Assembly (NCBI GenBank): GCA_027600665.1
Contig: JADGJL010000550.1
Location: 3,759 to 18,328 of the forward strand
DNA: 14,570 nt
Origin: Irineochytrium annulatum
Lineage: Eukaryota > Chytridiomycota > Chytridiomycetes > Chytridiales > Chytridiaceae
Direction: 5' to 3'
The notes under the pieces are model-generated. The model did no database searches, was not told the origin of the DNA, and saw only the letters and a list, made by a program, of their open reading frames with translations. A program made the translations under genes and the position numbers. Shown piece by piece: positions 1 through 9,200 of the stretch. Every line of letters starts with the position of its first letter. The stretch's first letter is position 1.

Positions 1-554
1 TGCTTTGCCCTCTTCGCCACCCACTTCCACGAGCTCACCGCCCTGGCGGACAAGGTGACAACTGTTCGGAACCTGCACGTGACCGCCCGGACGGACGAGA
101 GGAGCATCACGCTGCTCTACAAGGTGTCGGAGGGCGTATGCGACCAGTCGTTTGGGATCCATGTAGCCGAATTGGCGGCGTTCCCGGAGGCGGTTGTGAG
201 GCTGGCGAAGAGGAAGGCGGAGGAGTTGGAGGACTTCTCGACATGTGAGTCGCGGGGTTAGGCATTTTGGTGCAGAAGTTGTAACACGCTAACACCACCC
301 GTCCTTTTCCATCAACAGCGGCTGAGGAGCGACCGTCCAAATTCACGAAGGAGGAGATCGAGGATGGGGACGCCATTATTCGACGGTTCCTCAATGATCT
401 CAAGTCCGCCACGACGGGGATGGACATGGACGACGAAGGGGTCTTGAAGGACGGTGGGGAGGTATGGAAGGTTGTTGAGGCGACGAAGGAGAAGTTCAGA
501 GAGGAGGTGGAGTCCAGGCCGTACCTTGTGGACATCATTGCGCAGTTGGGTTGA
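1..554 (+). CDS. MSH2: DNA mismatch repair ATPase MSH2, C-terminal part (5' end outside window)
   Basis: MSH2 pairs with MSH6 or MSH3 to recognise mismatches in the nucleus; this is the end of its ABC-type ATPase domain and the C-terminal dimerisation tail. Exons are 1-244 and 319-554, joined by a 74-nt intron (donor GTGAGT, acceptor CAACAG, phase 1). The frame is open from base 1. The first residues read [18 protein letters not shown], which is the conserved ATHFHEL switch region of MutS proteins, followed by NLHVTA and [18 protein letters not shown], both diagnostic of MSH2 rather than other MSH paralogues. Exon 2 gives the acidic, lysine-rich tail ending in VDIIAQLG and a TGA stop. About 159 residues are visible. 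Seen: motifs, splice sites, stop. Known: family assignment from the conserved block. Confidence 0.95.
245..318 (+). other. Intron in MSH2
   Basis: GT-AG intron of 74 nt, beginning GTGAGT and ending ATCAACAG. Without removal the frame meets a TAG 14 nt in. Removal joins T to CG to give a serine codon and continues the MSH2 tail. Confidence 0.88.
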
Positions 555-686
555 GGCGGGTTGCCGGACGTAAAGGAATTCTTAGGTCACTGATGTATCT
601 ACCGTTTTATATGTATTATAACATTAAGTAATGATATCAACAATTCTTTATAAAGACAAAGACTGACGAGTTCGTCGCGCTTCCAC

Positions 687-1173
687 TTAAGCTTCCTTCT
701 TGCCATTAGCGGCCGCAAGCTTCGCCGTGATAATGCTATCATAAAAAAAGATCAGCATGTGCCTTCACCCAGGCTACCAAAACAGAAAACGCACTTGACA
801 TAAAGCAAAACGATGCCCATAATAGAAAAGCTCAAGCTGCCGGCCCCCTGCTTGTACTCCCTCTCGCTGCCCCGCGTCGTCAGAACTGAGTAGATCGACC
901 CGCACAACGACAGCCATGCCACCAGCCGCTGCTTGAAGAGCACACCCGCGACGCCCATGATGATCGATATGAAACCGATCATGTCCGGGTCTTGCTCTTC
1001 CTCGGGGACCTGTGGGAGAACACGGGCGGTTAGAATGGACGGTGATGTGAAAGCGGGCGAACCTTCATGGCGACGTATGGGACGACCGCTGCGTTGGAAG
1101 GATTAGGATGTTTGATGGGGAGGACAGCGAGCTTACCATCAGGTCGCCGCGGATCCTCTCGCTTCAACTTCAT
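687..1173 (-). CDS. Asterix-family protein (PAT complex subunit, WDR83OS/UPF0139)
   Basis: Asterix is a small ER membrane protein that works with CCDC47 as an intramembrane chaperone for multi-pass proteins. The minus-strand model has four exons: 1173-1137, 1088-1063 (a 26-nt microexon), 1009-795 and 735-687, with introns of 48, 53 and 59 nt. The spliced product is 108 aa; human Asterix is 106 aa. It starts MKLKREDPRRPDAVVPYV, carrying the family's N-terminal DPRRP motif, then EEEQDPDMIGF, a first hydrophobic helix (IGFISIIMGVAGVLFKQRLV), LVAWLSLCGSIYSVLTTRGS with the conserved W and the S-x-R-x-S-E-like loop, and a last helix SLSFSIMGIVLLYV. The third intron is inferred from GTGCGT, a TGCTGAT branch-like box and ATAG. 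If it is retained, the frame ends at 752 with a different short tail. The gene converges on MSH2, 132 nt between stops. Confidence 0.88.
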
Positions 1174-2432
1174 CCCTTGTCAGCAACCAGCCTAATGAGA
1201 CGTAGGTCGCCTCCACGGACATTGAGGCTACAGCAGTGGGCTTCGAGCGAGAGATGTAAGGTGCTTGGTTACGCAGCAGGGATACGCAGCATGGATACGG
1301 GAAGAATCATCTAGCGAGAGCAGTACATGGGGAAGGGAGTCACGACGTACAGATACGTGCCTCTCCCCCTGACTTTCGGCCGAGCTGCCTCTTCTGCCCA
1401 CTCGACACCGCTGCCTCTCGTCTGCCGCCGTCGCTGTCGTCTTCAGTCCGTGGTGCGATGGCGGCCAGCAAAACAGGAGTTGATTCCCACTCGGAATGCT
1501 GTCCTTAGTTTGATCGGCGACGAGCTGGACGGGACACTGGTTCAGTTTCTCGGCGACATATTCCATGGCGTCGCCCACTGCCTCCCTCCCTGCGACGTCC
1601 GCTGGCTCGAGATCGCCCAAATATCTTCGTTGTTGGTGGGGACATCGGCCGCGCTCTCAGATCGCCGCTCCCCAAGCTACTAAGGACGCTCTGCAGTCAC
1701 CTTGACGACCTTCCACCTCCACACCCTGTCGCCGTCTCTCTTCCACCTGGCGGCCCCGAACGATCTTGGAGGTTGCTGCTTTTAAGGCAAGATTTGTACA
1801 AACTCGGCCTGCCTACCTGGCCATGGGGCTGCTGCTTTGCCGTGGCGACGTCGACTTCGGTTACCACTACTCTCTAGCGTGCGACGGTCCCCTTGGTCTG
1901 CCCAAACGCAATATGTGCAGAGACCGTTGCTGGATGCAACGCTGGTGATTGAGGCCGTCGTTGTCGTCCTTGCTCGGCACACGATTCACCACGGTGTACG
2001 CACGCCAGAAAGGCGGGAGCGCGTAAGCCGACCCTCCTCGTCGATGCTAAAAGGAAAGAACGCTTCACCAAGCCTCATTTTACGTTGAAATGCGACAGGC
2101 AGCATCTTCTTTTCTCCAACGTTGTAGTCGTGGTGACTTACAAGCAGGCTGGAGTCCTAGCAGGGAGGTTACGTGTCTGCTAAACTTGCTGGTGAAAGGA
2201 GCCGATTCACTTTGAATGAGTACGAACTGAGAAGAGAGCAGTACTAACGCGATCAGTCACTCCCATCAGGCCTTGCGGTTGCAAACTGGATTATGACACG
2301 AACATGGGAATTAATAAAACGTAGTATATATGTTTTTGAGCGCGTACTTGTCGATTTATTCTCGTTTTGTCATCGTTTTGATTTCTTATCAAACGAGGAA
2401 CTCCGCCGATCTTGACAATCTGATCGCCAACG
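1174..2432. other. Region without an intact gene between Asterix and carbonic anhydrase
   Basis: About 1.26 kb. Open frames here are short, lie on both strands and overlap each other. None matches a family as an intact gene. The part from about 1470 to 2000 on the plus strand has weak F-box/ankyrin-like wording in shifting frames (listed separately). A TACTAAC box followed by CAG lies at 2242-2269. The last 160 bases before 2433 are AT-richer and probably contain the carbonic anhydrase promoter and 5' leader. Confidence 0.5.
1470..2000 (+). pseudogene. Possible decayed F-box/ankyrin-repeat-like gene fragment
   Basis: One plus-strand frame to 1683 contains a stretch around 1540-1660 reading HCLPPCDVRWLEIAQISSLL and then ALSDRRS, which resembles the LPPxDVLxLAxVS...LLxDRxL rhythm of an F-box. 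Another frame near 1810-1890 reads AMGLLLCRGDVDFGYHYSLA, close to the ankyrin phrase LLLxRGADVxxxxxxxLxxA. Around 1915-1960 a third frame reads LLDATLVIEAVVVV, also ankyrin-like but shifted. The frames are interrupted by stops and shifts, so this would be a relic. Large F-box and ankyrin families are common in chytrid genomes (general knowledge). The resemblance is weak and could be chance. Confidence 0.22.
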
Positions 2433-3611
2433 ATGGAGAGCGACGCCGCGAGCGCCTGGCGCGGGGACGGCCCTGACGTCGTCATCAAACCCCGTGCGCC
2501 GCCAGCCCTCCTCCCGACTTCTCCATGGTCTACGTCAATCCACCCGCCCCAACTGTCCCAGAGCTCCCGAACTGACTCGGACGCCAACCTTTCCGACCCC
2601 GGCGGCGGGGACGACACCTCCTCGACCCCGCTCCCGACTCGGGCGTCCTTTAACCGCGTGGGCGCAACACCCCCCTTCGTCGCATCGCCCACGAGGCAGC
2701 AGCTGCCGACGCCGTCAACGATCCGAACAGGGATATCGGATCACTTCGATGCGATACTGGCGGGCGCTGCGAACAGCGCGTCGACTAGGGGCAGCGTGTC
2801 GGCTTTGGGGGAAGATGGGACGCCGACGGAGCGGCCGGACAATCTGCTGGATCTGCTGGAGAATAACCGAAGGTGGGCGGATGGGTTAAGGAGGGACAAT
2901 CCGGGCTTATTGGAGAGGTTGGCGACGAAGCAGAGCCCCGAGATTTTGTGGATAGGTTGGTGCAGCCGTCGAAGATCTTGTCCCATTTGTCGCGTGTGGG
3001 CTGCAGGCTGATTATGCGACTAATAAGGATGCTCCGACTCCCGTGTCCCAGCCGAGAACATCGTCGGCCTCGGCCCCGGCGACCTCTTCGTCCATCGCAA
3101 CATCGCAAACGTGGTGGTTCACACCGATCTGTCAATGCTTTCGGTCTTGCAGTACGCCGTCGACGTCCTCCATGTGAAGCACATTATTGTCTGCGGCCAC
3201 TACCAATGCGGCGGCTGCGCGGCCGCCATGTCCCAGCGGCAATACGGCCTCATCGACAACTGGCTCCGCAACATCAAGGACGTCTACATGATGAACCGCT
3301 CCGTCATCGAGGAACTTGAGGACGAGGACTTGAAGGAGGACGCGCTTGTTGAGCTTAACGTGGCCAAGAGCGTCCATAACATCTGCCACACGACCGTCGT
3401 GCAGAACGCGTGGGGGAGGGGTCAGAGGCTGAGCGTGCATGGTTGGTCGTACAGACTGAGCGATGGGCACATTAGGGATTTGGAGCTGTGCATCAACAAT
3501 TTGGACGAAGTCGAGACAATCTACTCGTACGTTGTGTCTACGGGGATCAAGAGGTCGTATAGGGAGGGGTCCAGGTCGCGGGAGCGCGGGGAGCCGCGCT
3601 CGGCTCACTAG
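2433..3611 (+). CDS. Beta-class carbonic anhydrase with long N-terminal extension
   Basis: This enzyme interconverts CO2 and bicarbonate at a zinc centre, supplying bicarbonate for carboxylases and CO2 sensing. Exons are 2433-2955 and 3028-3611; the 72-nt intron (GTTGGT...AATAAG, phase 1) falls inside the active-site block. The spliced protein is 368 aa. The catalytic core begins near residue 143 ([17 protein letters not shown]) and reads [20 protein letters not shown], then [29 protein letters not shown] and, near the end, [13 protein letters not shown]. Expected zinc ligands are C176, H232 and C235, with D178 and R180 forming the Asp-Arg dyad. The core matches plant- and fungal-type beta-CAs. 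Residues 1 to about 140 are Ser/Thr/Pro/Gly-rich with no clear mitochondrial presequence. The ATG at 2433 opens the frame; a later start cannot be excluded. The C-terminal 20 residues are Arg/Ser/Glu-rich. Confidence 0.95.
2956..3027 (+). other. Intron in beta-carbonic anhydrase
   Basis: A 72-nt GT-AG intron with the non-standard donor GTTGGT and acceptor AATAAG. Removal restores glycine (G+GA) directly before the CSDSR zinc motif. Unspliced, the frame reads through different residues and loses CSDSR. Confidence 0.9.
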
Positions 3612-4037
3612 TTGGCGGTGTGGCTTTTCGCCCTCGAAGAACACTTAGCACGTACCTGTAATCAGATGTAAAGCGATTAAGAAACACCGTTAAAGATCAC
3701 TCAACTGCAGCTTCAACGAAAACACCGTCCGCCAACCCGTCGAGGTAAACCGGCCAGCTAAACTGCCGCTACCGTTCTCTCGTTCTCACCATGCTCATTC
3801 GCGTTAAAAAAGTCACAAGCAGAGCTGTCTTACAGTATTTTGAGCAGCGGCCGGCGTGCTGTGGCCGTCGCAAACGCTCTCGGTCGACATGGACGACGAG
3901 GATCATTCGCAGACGCAGTGCTTACGTAATTGGGCCAACTGTCCAAGGCAGCTACCCTTTCTATTAAAGATTTTTGCATGTACACGGAGTAAAAAAATTC
4001 ACAAATGCACGATACATCGTGTCCAACCTACAACGAT
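3612..4037. other. Intergenic region between two convergent genes
   Basis: About 430 bases between the carbonic anhydrase stop and the stop of the minus-strand Cache-like gene. It is AT-richer than the flanking exons, with A-rich runs near 3990. The open frame running from 3856 to 4218 has no family resemblance and overlaps the antisense of the Cache-like gene's last exon. I see no gene here; it should hold the two 3' ends. Confidence 0.6.
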
Positions 4038-6058
4038 TCACGAGCCAAACATCCTAGGCTTTGCGTCCGCCCTCAACCCCATTATCACCCCCGCAGTCTC
4101 TTTAATAGACACCTGCAGATCTGCAAGCTCCAGCACGAACGACTGTCGCCCTTCCACCCACGCCTCCTCCCCGCGCCTGGGCGCGCTCTCGGTCTCCTCG
4201 ACGTTTCGCTTGTCTTGAAGGGTCAGAATCTGCCTGACGACAACCTCGATCTGCTGGGCTAGGATGAAGGCGAAGAACGTGCACGCGATTACAACGGCAC
4301 CCATGATGGTGAAGATGGTGAGTTCTGTGAGACATGAACAAGTTTAATTGCACACGCCGGGAAAGGTGGCAACAGGGGCTGACCGGTTATTTTCGAAGAT
4401 TGATTTAAAGATCGAGCGACAGAGTCCATGTCGAGGTAGAGGAGCGTGATCCAGGGCTGGTCGTTGACTGGCTGGACAACCTCGATTCTGCCGGGCGCAG
4501 AAAAATTAACCGGCTATTTTGCGGTTCCTCGACCGGAAATCTCCCACCTTAGCGAGAAGACAGTGTTGTTGAAACTCCTCGCTACTATCAGCGGGCCGTT
4601 GTTTTTAACATGTTCCATCACGGCCCCAGCTCTCCGCGACGCATTATTTGCTAGCGGGAAAGACTCCCCGATCCAACTTGTGAAGTCCTGCAGGAACCGG
4701 TTGCTCGTGTTGCTGCGAACTATTTTAGATCACAGGAACGTGCGCTTGGATATGGGAACACCACACACCTGAATGCGAGCACGTCCGTTCCGTTAGGCGT
4801 GATGAGCGTGAGGTTGTCGCTTGTTGCAATCAACTTCCCGGTTTCGCTCTCGATGGCGCCAAAGAACAGTGGATAGCTCGCCGTCGCGATGATGTCGCCA
4901 ACCTTTTTGTCGATGAAGGAGATCGGCCAGTCGCTCCCAACGATGAGCTCCTCGTTTGTCACCTAGCGTTGTAATCACAAATCTTATCAGCGACCGACAT
5001 ATGAAGATGTTGTTACTTACCGGGTTGACAACAACTGCCGCCGCTGTTTTATAAATGGCGCCCTGCCACGGATACACACCGCCTAGCGCGATGTAGCTCG
5101 TGTTTGCAAAATCAACAGCGTACCCGCCGATCGCCGTCCGGTCATACGCCAAAGCGCCGTTGTACCCCGGACCCGCTAGAATGTTGCCGTTGTCGGTGAT
5201 GCTGTAGATTTGAGATTGGGTTGTGCCGTTGGGGTAGCAGAGGTAGGCAGAGAGCGTGTGGTTGTATTGCTCCCACTGATACAATTTGTTGTGTTTGAGT
5301 CAGAAACCAGGCAACAAAACGCAATAAGAACTGGAACGGGGTGGTACCTTTTTTAATGTCCAGTCGTTTGTATCGTTCGGATAATACCAGCCGAAGAGAG
5401 CGCCATCTGGATACGGGTGAAGAAAGACGTCCACAGCCTAGACTAAATAGTTCAAATCCGATTGCAAACAGTAAGATGAGAAAACGTAACGCACCCATGT
5501 TCTGAAATTCTGCAGCAAATTGAGCATGCCTAACAGCGTCGCGTTTTGTCGTCCGGGAAGAAAGCTCCATGTATCGGTCGCGTGCATTGTCCGTTGGAAA
5601 CTTCGCAATTAAGGGACTGCGTTAAATCCTGCATATGCTCAGTAGTAAACTCACGTTGTCATCTTCATGATAACCTCCGCTGACTCGATAATTGATGACA
5701 ACAGCTCGCTCGAAATTCTTCGGCTTTTAGCGCATCTCGTCTACATATAACCCTCCTACCTCTGCTGAATCGCAAGCGCCACGTTGTTAATGTTTGATTG
5801 TGCTGAATCCAGCGTGAGTTTCCTTTATATTTTAATTAACGTTTCCGACTTAATAAATGAGATAACCAACCAGCCGACAATCCCAACCAGCAGAACAGAG
5901 GCCGTAGAGAACCCGAACATGATAGCAAAGAACGGAAGCTTGCAGTGGGTTCTCGTCCTCGTCCTCGTCGCCCTCGATTTCCGCTTCGTGCTGGTGGAAG
6001 AAGAATCCGGGGTCAGCGTCTCGGCCAGCGAGCCGGCTTTCATGATTGTTGCCGCCAT
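4038..6058 (-). CDS. Two-pass membrane protein with large extracellular Cache-like sensor domain, no catalytic output domain
   Basis: Reconstructed from ten minus-strand exons: 6058-5871, 5822-5760, 5723-5655, 5600-5495, 5437-5348, 5275-5021, 4962-4769, 4712-4548, 4487-4384 and 4324-4038. Every junction is GT-AG and keeps frame, giving 506 aa. An upstream in-frame ATG at 6172 would give 544 aa. Order: basic cytoplasmic N-terminus (KRKSRATRTRTRTH), TM1 at about 41-63, an ectodomain at about 64-412, TM2 at about 413-434 (LTIFTIMGAVVIACTFFAFI), then a polar 72-residue tail that begins helix-like (QQIEVVVRQILTLQDKR). The ectodomain starts with a helical stalk (LDSAQSNINNVALAIQQ), has about nine N-glycosylation sequons, and contains VGSDWPISFIDKKVGDII and GKLIATSDNLTLITPNGTD, the style of extracellular Cache/PAS-like sensors between two membrane helices. 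No cyclase, kinase or HAMP-like domain follows. The Cache label is by architecture and wording, not a domain search. Confidence 0.75.
5823..5870 (-). other. Intron 1 of the Cache-like gene, removes an in-frame stop
   Basis: The unspliced frame runs from TM1 into a TAA near 5826. A 48-nt intron with donor GTTGGT and acceptor ATAAAG, phase 2, restores tryptophan and joins VLLVGIVGW to KLTLDSAQSN. The donor sequence is the same as that of the carbonic anhydrase intron in this window, and the length matches other local introns. Confidence 0.7.
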
Positions 6059-6288
6059 GTTAAGGAAGGTTGGCCCGATGTCGGCGTGACCCCCGACGGC
6101 AGGTGGCGGTAGGTCTTCACAGGGCAATCCCTGTAAATCAGCTGTTGTCGAGGCGTGCCTAACTAGCCACATCGCAATACCCGGCAGGGGATTGCCGCAT
6201 GTCTCAACGAGGATTTACACGACCACGCCCACCCGTACCCCGTCCTTCGCAATCCCAACTTCCGCGTAGATTGAGACCGACAGAGTCC
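6059..6288. promoter_or_regulatory. Divergent promoter region between the Cache-like gene and the class C GPCR
   Basis: The two receptor genes are transcribed away from each other and their chosen starts lie 230 bp apart. Alternative in-frame ATGs at 6172 (minus) and 6199 (plus) would shrink the gap to 26 bp, so the true 5' ends are uncertain. I see no clear TATA box. Shared regulation is an inference from the arrangement. Confidence 0.45.
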
Positions 6289-9200
6289 ATGGCTGCCGAC
6301 ATCCCGCTGACCATCGGCGTCGGGTGAGTTTTGTTTGGGCCGTCTCGGGATCTGACTGCAATGAAAACAACAGCTTCCCGTTCTCCTACGTCGGCGACGA
6401 TGGCTGGAGCCAGTCGTGTCTGGACGTGATGAACGTGCGCCTCGCGACGCTGAAACAAAACGCGTCGCTGCACCCGGCCGTGCGTGACATGAAGCTTACT
6501 GTCCTGGATCTGCACACGTGGTCGTCGTCCGACGGTATACGCGGTGGCCTCAGCTTTTACACGTCCGGCGTGCAGGCCGTCGTTGGCGCCGGCTACTCCC
6601 AGCTGACCATCGGCTTGAGCTCTGCTCTTGCGGCGTTTAATGTGCCGCTGTGCGACGGGAGCTCGACCAGCCCAGTGCTCTCTGATAAGCACCAATACCC
6701 CAACTTCTTCCGGACCGTCGTCCAGGATGATCTGCAGGCCGCGGCGATGGTCGACCTAATTGTCGACCAGGGTTGGACCGAGGTCGCCATTCTGGCCTCG
6801 CAAGACAATTATGGCCAGGGCATCGCGGACAACGCACAAGTGCTTGCGAGAGCGGCAAACGTGACTATATCGACGCGTCAGAACTTTTATGTCGGCCTCG
6901 CTGACTACAGGAACGAGATTGAGAACCTGAAGGCGTCAGGAACAAGAATCATTCTGTAAGTCGTCTACTTCGCTTCGCGCCAAACTCTTACCGTGGCCTG
7001 CAGGTTTGCTGGGCAGGCGATGGATTTTGTCACTTTCGCAAATCAGTCCCAGCCGGCCAAGATATTCGGCAAGGGTTACCAGTGGATAACGACGGTAGCC
7101 ATTTTTTTTTTCCTAGTCATGACACTTAACAAATTTACAGGACGCAGTCATGCAAAATATGGACATGTATGCAGTTATGGGTGGGCTCATGGAAGGGGTC
7201 ATGAATGTGTTCCCGAGTGAGGGCGTCAACCCGCTCTACAGCCAGTTTGCTGAGCTCTTTGCGGCCCAGAATGCATCCATGTAGGTATACGGCTAACTCC
7301 CTCATGCTTTAACACATGTCAGCTATCCATCGGTCCCAGGCGGCCTCCAACCTTATGGCATGTTCTTTATAAACTGCATCGAAGCTTACGTCTACGGATT
7401 CGACCGACTCCTGAAGGCGAAGCCGTCCCTTGTTCCCGCTCCAGGGAAGACATGGAATCTCTCAGCTGCGCTCGATATCCCATGGACCTTCTCTTTCCCA
7501 GACATGGACTCCGTCACGGGAAGGGTCATCTACGGTAAACAATATTGCCGTTGCTCCTCGATGCGACACCTGAGCGAAGTATATAGATGCAAACGGTGAT
7601 AGGATCGGCTCATACGGTTATACGACATATAACTTGTCGGCTGGAACCTTCACGACGTTTGGATTCCATGATGTGAACGGAGTTCATTACACCGATACAT
7701 TCCTGTACCAAGGAGGCGCGTTAGCTAAACCCGCAACAAACTCCGCCGGTATGTCGTGCTATCGCCTGCAGCCCGGGGTATTCGTTTGATGAGAATTCTA
7801 ACATTCATGATATGTCAAAGCCCTTGCCATATCGACCATCATTGGCGGATCCGACCCTGTTGCACTTGTGATCTATATCCTATCCGGCGTTTCCGTTGTG
7901 GCATGCCTTGCCACCGGTGTCTCGACGTACATTTGCCGCAATGAAAAGCTTATCAAGGTGTAGAGTCTTGCCCTCTCTTGTGAAGTAGTAACTAATGGAA
8001 ACGAAATAGTCCTCGAGCGTTGAGTTCCTCATGCTCATTCTGGTCGGGCTCATCATGGGATCGGTGTACCCTTTGATCCTGACGGGGCCGCCCACAAAGG
8101 CAAAGTGCATCGCGGAGCTGTGGGTCCTGCCGGCGGCCTTCTCGATGATCATGGCGAACCTGGTGTCCAAATCGTTCCGCGTACACAGGATATTTAATAC
8201 GTCGGCCTTCACGGCTAAGAGTGTCAGTAACGCCGAGGTGATGATGTGGAGTGGGCTACATCTTGCGTCTAATCTCGTAAGCATCACCACATTGTTCTTT
8301 CTGCCGTATTTAGTCATAACATCATTCAATCAGGTGATATCATTGGTCTGGACGCTCGTTGCGCCACCGGAAGTGACGTGGAAGGTCATAAAGTTCCAGA
8401 ATGACTTTTACGAAAACCAGTCCGAATGTGTTTCCGGAAATACGTCCTCACAGCTGCTAATCTTGGGTAAGCACGTTCTTCGCGGGATAATGTTTAACAT
8501 ACGAAAGTTGTCGTGTTTTGCTGGAATGCGCTTCTCCTCCTCGGCGGCGTCTATCTCGCCTTCGCGAACAGGAACCTGCCGGCCATGTACAGCGAGGCAT
8601 CCTCAATGTCAACAGTCATTTACAACTTTTGCGTTGTTGACGTCCTCCTCGTCCCGTTCGGCTTCCTCTTCACCACGCCAAAAAGCACGCAGGTCCTAAT
8701 CAAAGCGCTAGGCACGTTCGTCTGCGTCTGGGTCGCGCTGATCATGCTCTTCGTGGCCAAGCTTTTTAAAATTCTGTGGAAGGAAGTAAAGATCGAAGCG
8801 AAGGATGCGCAGTGAGTGGTTTGGTTTGCTCAATAAGACTCTATGGACGCAAATTAAACCCATTCAGGAGGTCTCTTATCCATCATACAAAGGAAACCGA
8901 CGAATCTGGAGAAAAGAAGCACGACCCGGATCAGGAGTCTATCCGCCAGCTCCGCTGGATGTCTGAGAAGGCCGACCTTTGTTACGTCCTCGATCCGACG
9001 CGACCCCGTCGGTCGGCCCAGTGGCAGTCCAACTTGCTCTACGTTTCCGCAGCGCACGACTTCTCGCTCGTCCTCACACCAAAGCTCATCTCTATCAGCG
9101 TTTTCCTCCTCCCGCTGAGGAACTGGTTGCCGGCTGTGGCGGATGCGGAGGCATTGGGCTTGCGGCTGGCAGCTGGCGAGCAGTTTTTCGCTATTGTGTT

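Noticed and set aside
687..735. Closely spaced HindIII and NotI sites (AAGCTT, GCGGCCGC, AAGCTT) resembling vector polylinker
   Set aside because: They are explained by the last Asterix exon on the minus strand, which encodes AKLAAANGKKEA and a stop.
1228..1620. Minus-strand open frame of 130 codons
   Set aside because: Overlaps an equally long plus-strand frame; the product resembles no family.
3132..3644. Minus-strand open frame of 170 codons
   Set aside because: Antisense shadow of the carbonic anhydrase catalytic exon.
5826..5828. In-frame TAA suggesting the Cache-like gene is a pseudogene
   Set aside because: A 48-nt GT-AG intron of normal local length removes it, and nine further exons all join in frame.
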